Of a stretch of 64,000 nucleotides of DNA, positions 39,381 to 49,077 are shown piece by piece. The stretch comes from Pedobacter sp. W3I1 (GTDB lineage: Bacteria; Bacteroidota; Bacteroidia; Sphingobacteriales; Sphingobacteriaceae). The notes beneath the pieces were generated by a model. That model made no database searches. It worked only from the letters and a program-made list of their open reading frames with translations, and had not been told where the DNA came from. The first letter of the stretch is position 1; each line of letters starts with the position of its first letter. A program made the translations under genes and the position numbers. The stretch covers positions 5,766,001 to 5,830,000 of the forward strand of contig NZ_JAUSXN010000001.1 of NCBI RefSeq assembly GCF_030816015.1, given 5' to 3'.

Positions 39381-40259
39381 TTATAATCCCAAACCCTTTA
39401 AAAACTCCATTATCTTCACATTTACCGCATCGTTATCTTCTTTGGTAAATTTTCCGTGTAAACCACCTTTAACGGTAATAAACTCATTCTTCACCCCCAG
39501 CTGATCTAATTTTGCTTTTAGCGCTACAGATTGTTCGTAGGGTACTGTCGGGTCGGCATCACCATGTACAATAAATGTTGGCGGACTTGTTTTTTTCGCC
39601 TGGAATAAGGGAGAAACAGATTTTGCAAAATCCTGATCTTTTGCTTTATCGCCCAACCAGCTGGTTGCCGATTTACTTGTTTTATGTACACCATAGCCCC
39701 AATCCCAAACATCGGTAATGCCATATTTATCGATTATGGCTGCAACTTTAATATTTTCAGTGCCGCCACAGTTGGTATCGAAAAGATGGTTATTTTCCAT
39801 ATATCCACCCATCAAGGCTAAATGTCCACCTGCCGAACCGCCCATGATCACAATCTTGTTTACATCTATATTCAGTTTTGCTGCGTTTTTGATGAGGTAT
39901 ATTAAAGCACACCGGGTATCCTCAACAGCAGCTGGTGCAGTTGCGGCACCGGTTAAACGATATTCGATATTGGCCACAGCATAACCGCGTTTAAAAAAGC
40001 CACTAAATCCGCTTTGTGATTCTTTGGTTCCTTTATTCCATCCCCCTCCGTGAATGTTGATGACAATGGGCGTTAACCCTTTTGTTGCAGGGGGTAAATA
40101 AAGGTCCATCTTGCCTTCCCAATCGTTTACCCTGGTATAAACCACATCTAGCTGTGCTGTAAAACCTGCAGGAAATTGAACTTGCTTAGGCTCTGCCTCT
40201 TGTGCTTTTGTAGAAAAGTTAAGGCATAACAATCCACATAACATGAATAAATATTTCAT
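39381..40259 (-). CDS. Secreted alpha/beta hydrolase (esterase)
   Basis: A 292-residue exported hydrolase (signal peptide ends STKAQ). Carboxylesterase/BD-FAE-like motifs: HGGGWNKG (70-77, oxyanion hole), GGSAGGH (140-146, nucleophile Ser142), Asp in HGDADPTVPY, and His in GLHGKF near the C-terminus. Its place in an alginate locus suggests removal of acetyl groups from bacterial-type alginate or esters on oligomers; this is inference from context. Follows the KdgF gene by 33 nt. Confidence 0.88.
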   Translation of the reverse strand: MKYLFMLCGLLCLNFSTKAQEAEPKQVQFPAGFTAQLDVVYTRVNDWEGKMDLYLPPATKGLTPIVINIHGGGWNKGTKESQSGFSGFFKRGYAVANIEYRLTGAATAPAAVEDTRCALIYLIKNAAKLNIDVNKIVIMGGSAGGHLALMGGYMENNHLFDTNCGGTENIKVAAIIDKYGITDVWDWGYGVHKTSKSATSWLGDKAKDQDFAKSVSPLFQAKKTSPPTFIVHGDADPTVPYEQSVALKAKLDQLGVKNEFITVKGGLHGKFTKEDNDAVNVKIMEFLKGLGL

Positions 40260-40292
40260 ATCTATTTAATTTTCAATAAGTTGTATAATTAT

Positions 40293-40628
40293 CTATAAAA
40301 AATCTTCGCGGTGTGGGGTAAAAATATCGATTAAGATTCCGGGTTCAATACATACGCATCCGTGTATTTCGTGAGGCGGTACATAATAGCCATCACCTTT
40401 TCTGATTATTTTTTTATTTTCGCCTATAGTCATTTCAAAAACGCCGCTATCAACATAAGTAACCTGTGTATGGTGATGTTCATGTAAGACACCAACAGCT
40501 TTTGCATCAAACCGGGCTTTTACCAGCATAATCCGGTCGTCGTAACCGTAAATTTTTCTCGCTACGCCGTTTCCTAAATCCTGCCATTCAGTTTCTGCCT
40601 CTATCTGAAATAATTCGCTCTGTATCAT
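40293..40628 (-). CDS. kdgF: Cupin protein KdgF (unsaturated uronate linearisation)
   Basis: A 111-residue single cupin domain. Metal-binding residues HEHHHTQ (49-55) and PPHEIHG (85-90) give the His-x-His...Gln...His set described for KdgF, which converts 4,5-unsaturated monouronates to the open ketonised form (DEH from alginate). Length and neighbours (PL17 directly upstream, SDR and uronate transporter downstream) fit. 2 nt after the PL17 stop. It acts in the cytoplasm or periplasm; no signal peptide is visible, so cytoplasm is likely. Confidence 0.85.
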   Translation of the reverse strand: MIQSELFQIEAETEWQDLGNGVARKIYGYDDRIMLVKARFDAKAVGVLHEHHHTQVTYVDSGVFEMTIGENKKIIRKGDGYYVPPHEIHGCVCIEPGILIDIFTPHREDFL

Positions 40629-40630
40629 AT

Positions 40631-42766
40631 TTATTTGAGTTGTATTTGGTTATTCTTGTCCTGATAGTTGATGGTATATTGATAAGTTTTGTTTTTTACT
40701 TTAAATGATAATGCTACCTGTTGTTCATTGGCGCTAATAATCTGTAAATCGCTGATGCTGCTATTTGCACCAACAGTGGTTTCGTTAACTGGGTCTACTT
40801 TTCCATGCGATTCTGTAATACTAAAAAACACCTGATTTTTTGCCTGTTTTTGAGAGAGCATAAAAGCTTTACTTTCTACCAAACTCATATCAGGGTCGTT
40901 TGCACCTAAAGAAAGTAGTTTAACCTTTAATTCTGATCCTGTGGTAAAGTGTGTGGTATAAAAGCGTTTATTGTTCAGCACACCAATGTAACCACCTTTT
41001 GCAGGTACAGTTTCTTCTGCATTAAGCCAAATGTGTTGGTAACCATTATCATCACCTAATGCTTTTAAGTTGTTTTTAATCCCGTTAATTTTAAAAGATG
41101 ATATTACTAATTGTCCGTTATACCAGAAAGGGAGATCATATTGGTGATTTTGGCTGGATAATGCCTGAAACACATCAATTAATATGGGCTTATTCAAACC
41201 ATCAATCGTAACCAGTGCAGTGGTACGTTTCATATTTACGCCAGGATAAGCTTTTGTTTCAGCAGCGCTAACAGCCTTTATCTTTCCATCGTTTTTAAAG
41301 AAGATTTTTTCAGGATGGGCAGTTTGGGCCAGATCAGCATCTAAATTAAAATTCGAGGTTTCATCCACAACCAGCGTGTTATGTGCCACGGTCTGTTTAG
41401 CCCAGGTTTTGTTCTCAGGTAAATAGTCGCCACCCTTTTTTGTTTCGATGTTTAAAAAACGGGCTGCACCGTAATCAGGAAAAACTTCAACGCTATGATC
41501 ATAGTAGAGCATGTTCAACCGATCGAAATGGCCATGCCCCATGCCTTGCGAAGCCGCCTTGATCAATACACATTGCTGATCGCTATTACTGCCCGATCTT
41601 AAAATACCCAAGCCTCCCTCTGTACCATCTAACCCATCGCCAATCCATTCGGTATGGTAAACAAAAGGTTGATTTTTTCCGGCCTTTATCGCTTCCGCAA
41701 TTTTTAAACCTGCATCTGATACGATTACTTCATTTTGTCTTTGCGCTATATCCAACAGTTCTGGCTGTGCCTTAATATCGGCATAGGCAATATCTACACC
41801 GTACACCAGTTCTGCTGATTCAAAAGTTTTGTCTTTTATGGCATCATTAATCGGGAAGAAATTACCGGTGGTATAAGTGAGCTGCAAAGAGGTATTAATA
41901 GCTTTAGAAAGCAACTGATTTCTATAATTAAAAATCTGGCGCTGAGGATCGTAGTTGTTGATTGTTTTGGCAAGGATAATAAAAGGCAAAAGTGCATAGC
42001 GTTGGTAATACGGACCTTCAGTGTAATATCCATCAGGAGAAAACAGCTGATCAATTTGTGCCAGGTAACCTGTTTTACCATCCTTATTAGAGCCCTTAAG
42101 GGCCATTTCCACATAATTTGGCAAGTGGAGTACATAGCCTGTCATACCTACAGCAGCAATATCCCAGGTGCCATGGTTATGGATCTTATCAAAAGTTTCT
42201 TTACAATCTTGTGTAAAAAATTGAAGGATGGGCATAAAAAGATGCTCCTCAATGGTTTCCCGGTCTTTGGCATCGATGGCATTATACGCTAAATCGTAAC
42301 CCTGAATGGTATAAACCTGCCAAACAAAATCATTTAAACTTTGCCAGAATATTCTTCCCCCCTGATGACCATCTTTTCGTTTAGGATGCAATGGCCATTG
42401 TTCGTAACTTGCTGCATATTTTAAGAGTATGTTTTTGATATAATCGGCATATTTCTTATCGCCCGAAATCTGGTAGGCAATACCACAGTTAAGGATATGG
42501 ATATAGTTCTTTTTGTGCTGTTCGTGTGTAAATCCACCGCCGCCATCAGCAGGTAGCGGAACAGAAATCCCCTCTTTTAACGCCTGATCGGCATCATCCT
42601 TCACTTTTGAATAAGATTTTGCCAATACAGGATAAGCCTGAATCCCCTTTCTTATAGCCGCAACATTTTTACCCGTAATCATGATGCTTGGATGCTGTTG
42701 AGCACCTGCAGACCATGATAAAATCAGGCAAAAGGATAGTATTACTAACTTTTTTAAGTCGTTCAT
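40631..42766 (-). CDS. Polysaccharide lyase family 17 oligoalginate lyase
   Basis: A 711-residue secreted exolyase releasing unsaturated monouronate from alginate oligomers. Signal peptide ends AGAQ. Domains: N-terminal alpha/alpha-toroid (about 30-370), with HNHGTW (196-201) giving the Asn-His pair and YYTEGPYYQRY (247-257) the catalytic Tyr as in Alg17C; then the heparinase II/III-like beta-sheet domain with GHGHFDRLNM (~410-420) and AHNTLVVD. Full length, no lipobox. The product is taken up by the MFS transporter and processed by KdgF and the SDR. Confidence 0.93.
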   Translation of the reverse strand: MNDLKKLVILSFCLILSWSAGAQQHPSIMITGKNVAAIRKGIQAYPVLAKSYSKVKDDADQALKEGISVPLPADGGGGFTHEQHKKNYIHILNCGIAYQISGDKKYADYIKNILLKYAASYEQWPLHPKRKDGHQGGRIFWQSLNDFVWQVYTIQGYDLAYNAIDAKDRETIEEHLFMPILQFFTQDCKETFDKIHNHGTWDIAAVGMTGYVLHLPNYVEMALKGSNKDGKTGYLAQIDQLFSPDGYYTEGPYYQRYALLPFIILAKTINNYDPQRQIFNYRNQLLSKAINTSLQLTYTTGNFFPINDAIKDKTFESAELVYGVDIAYADIKAQPELLDIAQRQNEVIVSDAGLKIAEAIKAGKNQPFVYHTEWIGDGLDGTEGGLGILRSGSNSDQQCVLIKAASQGMGHGHFDRLNMLYYDHSVEVFPDYGAARFLNIETKKGGDYLPENKTWAKQTVAHNTLVVDETSNFNLDADLAQTAHPEKIFFKNDGKIKAVSAAETKAYPGVNMKRTTALVTIDGLNKPILIDVFQALSSQNHQYDLPFWYNGQLVISSFKINGIKNNLKALGDDNGYQHIWLNAEETVPAKGGYIGVLNNKRFYTTHFTTGSELKVKLLSLGANDPDMSLVESKAFMLSQKQAKNQVFFSITESHGKVDPVNETTVGANSSISDLQIISANEQQVALSFKVKNKTYQYTINYQDKNNQIQLK

Positions 42767-42835
42767 ATAGGGAATAATAATGGATGAAAAACAAGTCTTA
42801 AGCGTTGAAGACCTGTAGATTATTTCTTTTTTATC

Positions 42836-43573
42836 TTATGGTTTCTGAATGATTTTTTGTGCTAAATAGCCTGCTTTACTTATCTGATACATATCATGAA
42901 GGTGTCCGGCAACCGCATTTTCGGCCGCATCAATATCCTGGTTTTCTATCGCCCTTAAAATTTCACGATGCTCTTTTTTTGACTGAAGTCCGCGATTTTC
43001 TCCGCAAAGTTTGTTTTCGTTAATATTTTTAATCAGATCGGGAATAATGATGAGGATCATCGATTCGATCACAGAGTTTTTAGAAGCCCTTGCAATTTTA
43101 ATATGAAAAAGCATATCCTCTTCCACAGCATCCTGCCCACTGTCTATCTTTTGTTCAAAATCCTCTATGGCTTCTCTCAGGCTAACCAGATCTTCTTCGG
43201 TTCTTCGCTCAGCTGCTAGTTTTACTGCATCAAGTTCGAGATAATAACGCGCCTCTAACAAAGCATTAAAGTCATCCTTATTGAATTTGATGATATCGGT
43301 GATTAAATTATCCATGATTTTAATCCCCATACCTGCTACATAGGTACCACTTTGAGGATTGGTTTTTAGCAGACCATAAAATTCAAGTTTTAAAATCGCC
43401 TCTCTTACATAACTTCTGCCTACGCCAAATTTTTCGGCAAGCATTCTTTCTGGCGGTAGCCTATCACCTGGCATAAGCTGCCCGGTAGAAATAAGTTGTT
43501 TTAGCTGGCCGATGATTTTATCTACCGGCGACTCAACTTCGATCGATTTGATAGTTTCGATAAAGGATTTCAT
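42836..43573 (-). CDS. FadR/GntR-family transcriptional regulator of the alginate locus
   Basis: A 245-residue regulator from the ATG at 43573 (MKSFIETIKS). A longer frame from 43594 would start within the operator, so 43573 is preferred. N-terminal winged helix (~18-80): GDRLPPERMLAEKFGVGRSY and SGTYVAG are GntR signatures. The C-terminal FCD domain (~100-230) is all-helical with the metal/ligand-binding Asp and His residues (LEARYYLE, HIKIARASKN, EHREILRAI, HLHDMY). Probable ligand: KDG or DEH. First gene of the locus on the minus strand; its promoter carries a double palindrome. Confidence 0.92.
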   Translation of the reverse strand: MKSFIETIKSIEVESPVDKIIGQLKQLISTGQLMPGDRLPPERMLAEKFGVGRSYVREAILKLEFYGLLKTNPQSGTYVAGMGIKIMDNLITDIIKFNKDDFNALLEARYYLELDAVKLAAERRTEEDLVSLREAIEDFEQKIDSGQDAVEEDMLFHIKIARASKNSVIESMILIIIPDLIKNINENKLCGENRGLQSKKEHREILRAIENQDIDAAENAVAGHLHDMYQISKAGYLAQKIIQKP

Positions 43574-43583
43574 AATATATATT

Positions 43584-43611
43584 TGGTTAACCAATTAATT
43601 GGTTAACCAAA
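43584..43611. promoter_or_regulatory. Double-palindrome operator of the GntR regulator
   Basis: Two exact copies of TTGGTTAACCAA are separated by TTAA, and the whole block with its ATATAT flanks is again a palindrome. It lies 12 nt upstream of the regulator's start codon and overlaps the promoter's -7 element, so binding would block the gene's own transcription. Confidence 0.8.
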
Positions 43612-43639
43612 TATATAAAAGACATTCTATAGTGCCAAA
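43608..43639 (-). promoter_or_regulatory. Promoter of the GntR gene
   Basis: Minus strand: -33 TTTG (43636-43639), 20-nt spacer, -7 TATATTTG (43608-43615). The -7 box runs straight into the operator palindrome. Confidence 0.7.
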
Positions 43640-43958
43640 TATTTTTTGGAAGATTTAATGCGTTGATACAGATAAATTTCAAAGATCAGGCTAACAACAC
43701 CAATAAGCTTCCTTTTAGCCGCTTATGTATTACCATTGATACAATTTCGCCCAACCGAAAGCACTCCTGCATTAGAAACAGATACTGATAGCAACGGTTT
43801 ATGAACACTTAATTTAGGCCGACAACCTGATTTACAATCGAATCTGTCCTTGCCAACCTGTCATGTAATCATTCATATTGTAACAAGGCATGCAATTTGA
43901 TATCTAATTCGTAAATTGACCATAAATCAATTCTATTAAAAAGACAAAAACCATAAAA
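43640..43958. other. Intergenic region between GntR regulator and lemA
   Basis: About 320 nt with no supported gene, repeat or clear TANNTTTG box on the plus strand. It must contain the promoter for the lemA operon. Confidence 0.5.
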
Positions 43959-44540
43959 ATGAAAAGATTAATATTTGGAATTTTAGCTGCAGTTATTGCA
44001 GTGAGCACTTTAAGTTCATGCGGATATAACAGCATGGTTAAACTTGATGAGAACGTTAAATCGAAATGGGGAACTGTGCAAACCCAGTATCAAAGAAGAG
44101 CAGATCTAATTCCGAACTTAGTAGCTACTGTAAAAGGAGCGGCTAAATTTGAGCAGGGTACTTTAACTGCCGTAACCGAAGCACGTGCAAAAGCAACACA
44201 GATGACGGTTAAGGCTGATGAATTGACACCAGAAAACATCCAGAAATACCAGGCCGCTCAGGGACAATTGAGTCAGGCTTTGGGTAAATTATTATCGATT
44301 ACTGAAAATTACCCTGAATTAAGAGCCACTCAGCAATTCAGTGATTTATCGGCACAGTTAGAAAGTACCGAGAACAGGATCACTGTTGCCCGTAAAGATT
44401 TTAACGATGCAGTACAACAGTACAATGGCAAAATCAGATCATTCCCTACCAATTTAACTGCTGGTATGTTCGGCTTTAAACCTAAAGGATATTTTGAGGC
44501 CGATGCTACTGCAAAAGACGCCCCTAAAGTAGAATTTTAA
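43959..44540 (+). CDS. LemA family lipoprotein
   Basis: A 193-residue LemA protein. Signal with lipobox LSSC (Cys21), then long helices typical of the family: VKSKWGTVQTQYQRRADLIPNLVATVKGAAKFE is diagnostic. Function is poorly known; family members occur with TPM-domain proteins, as here (next two genes). Probably a periplasmic, membrane-anchored protein. 84 nt upstream of the first TPM gene, forming one operon. Confidence 0.92.
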   Translation: MKRLIFGILAAVIAVSTLSSCGYNSMVKLDENVKSKWGTVQTQYQRRADLIPNLVATVKGAAKFEQGTLTAVTEARAKATQMTVKADELTPENIQKYQAAQGQLSQALGKLLSITENYPELRATQQFSDLSAQLESTENRITVARKDFNDAVQQYNGKIRSFPTNLTAGMFGFKPKGYFEADATAKDAPKVEF

Positions 44541-44624
44541 TATTCTCAACACAATATATAAGGGTAGTGAATGTTTATTAACTAGGCATTTATTACCCTT
44601 TTTACTTCATACAAAAATAAGCAC

Positions 44625-45068
44625 ATGTCGTTATTTTCAGATATTGAACAAGAAAAAATAGCAACCGCGATCTCCGATGCAGAAAGAGCAACTTCTGGAG
44701 AAATTAGGATTGCTATTGACAAACATTGCACAGGCGATCCATACGAAAAAGCTATTGAGTATTTTACCAAGCTGGATATGGACAAAACAGCCAAAAGAAA
44801 TGGGGTACTGATATACCTGGCGCATGCCGATCATAAATTTGCCATTATTGGCGATATAGGTATTAACCAGGTAGTACCTGAAAATTTTTGGGAAACAGCC
44901 AAAATAGCGATGACTGCACACTTTGCAAAAGGCAATTTAGCCGATGGTATTATTGCAGGCGTAGCGTTGGCTGGAGAAAAGCTAGCCTTGTTCTTCCCGC
45001 CTCAAAAAGGCGACATTAATGAATTGCCAAATGATATTGTTTTTATGGATAACCTAGAGCATAAATAA
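44625..45068 (+). CDS. TPM-domain protein (soluble)
   Basis: A 147-residue protein consisting almost entirely of a TPM (TLP18.3/Psb32/MOLO-1) domain: ATSGEIRIAIDKHC (~22-35), NGVLIYLAHADHKFAIIGD (~63-81) and FAKGNLADGIIAGVALAGEKLA (~104-125). There is no signal peptide or membrane helix, so it is cytoplasmic, unlike its downstream neighbour. Some TPM proteins show phosphatase activity; most are uncharacterised. 3 nt before the next TPM gene. Confidence 0.85.
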   Translation: MSLFSDIEQEKIATAISDAERATSGEIRIAIDKHCTGDPYEKAIEYFTKLDMDKTAKRNGVLIYLAHADHKFAIIGDIGINQVVPENFWETAKIAMTAHFAKGNLADGIIAGVALAGEKLALFFPPQKGDINELPNDIVFMDNLEHK

Positions 45069-45071
45069 GCG

Positions 45072-45917
<846 letters not shown>

Positions 45918-45980
45918 AGTTAGAATCTGTTCCCTTTTGAACGTTACAACTTTCCAACAGATTAAAACATTACAACAATA

Positions 45981-46370
45981 ATGTACAGAAGAGATTTAAT
46001 CACAGCTGAAATACAGAAACTCGCACAGGTTTTGGCCCGTATTATGGGACTAAAGTTAGAGGGTAAACTGGCTGAGGCCGATCAACTTTTTGACGAAACC
46101 ATGGAAGGTGGCTTTCAATTGCCGAAAGAAATTCTTGAAAATGAAGATCTTTCCGTTTTTGAAAACTGGTTAGCCGAAGGCAATCTCCCTCCCGAAAAAC
46201 TCGACTCGCTCAGCGAATTTTTATATTACGAGTTGGGTATAAGTGAAGATAGAAACCAAATGATTGCGCCAAAGCTGAATCTAGTCTATCAATACCTGTC
46301 AGATCGGCACAAGATTGTACATTTGGTAAACCTGCACCGTCAGAAAACGATACAGCAATACCTTCGCTAA
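45981..46370 (+). CDS. Hypothetical protein, small helical
   Basis: A 129-residue, mostly helical acidic protein with no signal or membrane segment. The N-terminal MYRRDLITAEIQKLAQVLARI resembles the start of DUF6483-type proteins, but I cannot confirm the family. It has EILENEDLS and SDRHKIVHLVNLHRQK near the end, suggestive of an all-alpha TPR-like fold. It lies between the heptamer repeat and the Nudix gene on the same strand. Function unknown. Confidence 0.7.
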   Translation: MYRRDLITAEIQKLAQVLARIMGLKLEGKLAEADQLFDETMEGGFQLPKEILENEDLSVFENWLAEGNLPPEKLDSLSEFLYYELGISEDRNQMIAPKLNLVYQYLSDRHKIVHLVNLHRQKTIQQYLR

Positions 46371-46392
46371 GCGCTAAGCGCATGGCGCTAAA
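46366..46392. repeat. Short period-7 repeat (GCTAAGC)
   Basis: GCTAAGC, GCTAAGC, GCATGGC and GCTAAAC in register, starting at the stop codon of the preceding gene. Confidence 0.5.
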
Positions 46393-46412
46393 CAAATAAA
46401 CAACGTAAATAA

Positions 46413-46961
46413 ATGATTATAGAAAAGTGGCAGAAAATTGCCTCTAAATATTTAGTAAGAGAAAAGTGGGCTACCTTGAGGGTAGACGAGGTTAAGCTTC
46501 CCGATGGTATTATAAAAGACGATTATTATGTTTTAGAGTATCCGAACTGGGTGAATGCGATTGCGCTTACAGAAGCAGGAAAAATAATTATGGTTCGCCA
46601 GTACCGCCATGCAGCTGATATTGTCTCGCTTGAAGTTCCGGGCGGTGTGATTGATGGCGATGAAGCACCGGAGTTCGCTGTTAAACGCGAACTTTTAGAA
46701 GAAACCGGTTATAGTTTTAAAACCTGCAAACTTATTGCCGAGCTTTATCCTAATCCTGCAACTTCAAATAACAGAACCTTTACCTATTTCTTAACAGGTG
46801 GGATTAAAACGCATGAACAGCATTTAGATGAGCATGAAATATTAAATGTTGAAGAATATACTGTTGAGGAAGTAAAGCAACTGATAAAAGACAATAAAAT
46901 AGCTCAGGCATTACATGTTGCAGCCTTATTATATGGCTTGGCTGAAGTGGAAAAACTTTAA
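46413..46961 (+). CDS. Nudix hydrolase, ADP-ribose pyrophosphatase-like
   Basis: A 182-residue hydrolase. The Nudix box occupies residues 78-100: GGVIDGDEAPEFAVK, then RELLEETGY, matching G-x5-E-x7-REUXEEXGU. The preceding VRQYRHAADIVSLEVP is typical of ADP-ribose/nucleotide-sugar pyrophosphatases. It cleaves nucleoside diphosphates linked to another moiety; the exact substrate is unknown. A bidirectional terminator follows at 46987-47019. Confidence 0.92.
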   Translation: MIIEKWQKIASKYLVREKWATLRVDEVKLPDGIIKDDYYVLEYPNWVNAIALTEAGKIIMVRQYRHAADIVSLEVPGGVIDGDEAPEFAVKRELLEETGYSFKTCKLIAELYPNPATSNNRTFTYFLTGGIKTHEQHLDEHEILNVEEYTVEEVKQLIKDNKIAQALHVAALLYGLAEVEKL

Positions 46962-46986
46962 TTTATTTTACCAGCAAAACAGATAC

Positions 46987-47019
46987 AATAAAGGCCAGAT
47001 AAAATACCTGGCCTTTATT
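46987..47019. terminator. Bidirectional terminator between Nudix gene and dnaA
   Basis: Perfect 12-bp stem AATAAAGGCCAG / CTGGCCTTTATT around a 9-nt loop, between convergent genes. Confidence 0.85.
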
Positions 47020-47094
47020 ATTAATGCATAAACTTTAGAACATGAACGAAAGATTTTATTTAAACCCTTCTACCTTTCAGTTCCTGAACTTAGT

Positions 47095-48525
47095 TTAGCT
47101 CATTTTTAATTTCTTTTGGATATCGTGTACGTAAGCTTTAAACTTTTTATCGGTATCGATTAAATCTTCTACCGTTTGGCAGGCATAAATTACGGTACTG
47201 TGATCGCGGCCACCGAAGAAAGCACCAATGGTTTTCAATGATGATTTAGTATGACTTTTAGAAAGGTACATCGATATCTGACGTGCCTGAACAATTTCGC
47301 GTTTACGTGTTTGCGATTTAACCATGTCAATAGGAACCTCGAAATATTCGCAAACCAATTTCTGGATGTATTCCATTGAAATTTCTTTAGAAGTATTTTT
47401 AATGAAGTTCTTCAACATTTGCTTAGCAAGAGCTAAATCGATTTCTTTTTTATTCAAAGTAGCCTGTGCCAAAAGAGATACCATAGCACCCTCTAATTCA
47501 CGCACATTGTTATCAATGTTGTGTGCAACATATTCTACCACCTCGCCTGGTAACTCAATACCATCAGCATACATTTTCTTTCTTAAAATAGCAATACGTG
47601 TTTCCAGATCAGGGATCTGCAGATCTGCAGATAAACCCCATTTAAAACGGCTTAACAAACGCTCTTCCAAACCAGCTAAATCTTTCGGTGCTTTATCAGA
47701 TGTTAAGATTACCTGTTTGCCCGATTGGTGTAGGTGATTAAAGATATGGAAGAAAATATCCTGTGTTTTTTCTTTACCTGCAAAGTTGTGCACATCATCC
47801 ATAATGATCACATCCATTGCCTGATAAAAGTTAACGAAATCGTTAATGGTATTGTTTTTTAGTGAATCTACAAACTGCTGGCAGAATTTCTCACAGCTCA
47901 CATAGATTACCAATTTATCTGGCATGCTGCGTTTAATCTCGTTACCGATTGCCTGTGCCAAATGCGTTTTACCCAAACCTACTCCACCGTAAATCATCAA
48001 AGGGTTAAAAGATGTACCACCTGGTTTAGCAGCTACAGCGTAACCTGCAGAACGCGCCAAACGGTTGCAATCTCCCTCAATATAATTTTCGAAAGTATAG
48101 TTAGAGTTTAATTGTGGATCAACATTTAATTTTTTTAATCCAGGGATAATAAATGGGTTTTTAATATCCTTATTAATGGAAACCGGAATCGGCATCGATT
48201 GTACCTTTGCCTCCGCTCCATTTCCATTTGAGGGCATATTGGTAGTATAAGGATTACCGCTGTTTGATGATTTATCTACAACGATGTTATATTCCAACCT
48301 GCCATCCTCTCCAAGTTGTTTTTTTACAGTCTTGCGTAGCAAGCCTACGTAATGTTCTTCAAGCCATTCGTAAAAGAACAAACTTGGCACCTGTATAGTT
48401 AAAACCTTACCTTCCAATTTAAGGGCTGTTATTGGCTCGAACCAAGTTTTGAAACTTTGACTCGGAATGTTATCCTTAATAATTTGAAGACAGTTCTTCC
48501 ATACTTCTGTACAAGTTTTTTCCAT
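47095..48525 (-). CDS. dnaA: Chromosomal replication initiator DnaA
   Basis: A 476-residue initiator that melts oriC and loads the helicase. Domain I (1-85: VWKNCLQIIKDNIPSQSFKTWF), a short linker, then AAA+ domain III with Walker A GGVGLGKT (180-187), Walker B IIMDDVH (~240-246) and the SRFKWGL sensor/box VI region. Domain IV ends with the DNA-binding signature GGRDHSTVIYAC (~441-452). Full length and single. The upstream 550 nt hold DnaA boxes, suggesting autoregulation and an adjacent origin. Confidence 0.98.
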   Translation of the reverse strand: MEKTCTEVWKNCLQIIKDNIPSQSFKTWFEPITALKLEGKVLTIQVPSLFFYEWLEEHYVGLLRKTVKKQLGEDGRLEYNIVVDKSSNSGNPYTTNMPSNGNGAEAKVQSMPIPVSINKDIKNPFIIPGLKKLNVDPQLNSNYTFENYIEGDCNRLARSAGYAVAAKPGGTSFNPLMIYGGVGLGKTHLAQAIGNEIKRSMPDKLVIYVSCEKFCQQFVDSLKNNTINDFVNFYQAMDVIIMDDVHNFAGKEKTQDIFFHIFNHLHQSGKQVILTSDKAPKDLAGLEERLLSRFKWGLSADLQIPDLETRIAILRKKMYADGIELPGEVVEYVAHNIDNNVRELEGAMVSLLAQATLNKKEIDLALAKQMLKNFIKNTSKEISMEYIQKLVCEYFEVPIDMVKSQTRKREIVQARQISMYLSKSHTKSSLKTIGAFFGGRDHSTVIYACQTVEDLIDTDKKFKAYVHDIQKKLKMS

Positions 48526-48608
48526 TGCGATTTCTATAATTTATTGGTTTACAGTGCCTATTCGAATTAAAGGGATGGTCCGTTTAGGGACTACGAATAT
48601 TGAGAAAA

Positions 48609-48617
48609 TTATCAACA
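48609..48617 (+). promoter_or_regulatory. DnaA box
   Basis: TTATCAACA, one mismatch from TTATCCACA, 84 nt upstream of the dnaA start. Confidence 0.55.
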
Positions 48618-48692
48618 TTTTAAACAAAAATTTCAAATAAATCGTAACGCACTGATAAGGAATATAGTAGCCCGCTTAACCTCAATTTTTTA

Positions 48693-48701
48693 TGTTGATA
48701 A
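48693..48701 (-). promoter_or_regulatory. DnaA box
   Basis: Minus-strand TTATCAACA, inverted relative to the first box and 17 nt from the perfect box. Confidence 0.6.
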
Positions 48702-48718
48702 CTATTTATTAACACTGG

Positions 48719-48727
48719 TTATCCACA
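48719..48727 (+). promoter_or_regulatory. DnaA box, perfect consensus
   Basis: TTATCCACA exactly. Confidence 0.7.
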
Positions 48728-49077
48728 TTAACCATTATTTAACATCAATATACCCCCATCACTTCGAATAGCTGTTGAAAAAGCAAAATCTAAGCCATTT
48801 TAGAAACTAGTTAAGCGTTTTAGTCTTTTTTAAATTCGAATAAACTGAAAATCAAAGCTATAAGATAAATAAATTAATATTAATTTAAGCCGATCGTTTA
48901 AACTGATTTTAGATTATTTCATTACGCTTTGTTTTTGTATGAATTTTACGACAGTTCAACCCATATTTTTAACATTAATGAACAAGAGATTTGTTCATTA
49001 TGATCACTTCATCAAAAGCTGAATATCTTTAATTTTAAACTGGAGTGAAGCACAAAAATCAAGACATTTAAGTTTAT

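Larger units (their letters stand above)
48526..49077. other. Candidate replication origin (oriC) upstream of dnaA
   Basis: Gene-free, AT-rich stretch. DnaA boxes: TTATCAACA at 48609-48617 (plus), TTATCAACA at 48693-48701 (minus), and TTATCCACA at 48719-48727 (plus, perfect consensus). A very AT-rich segment near 48860-48895 could be the unwinding element. Three boxes also fit dnaA autoregulation, so origin status is a proposal. Confidence 0.55.

Noticed and set aside
22834..43573. Chondroitin or heparin degradation locus, given PL6 and heparinase-like folds
   Set aside because: PL7, PL17, KdgF, SDR and the absence of sulfatases and unsaturated glucuronyl hydrolase point to alginate.
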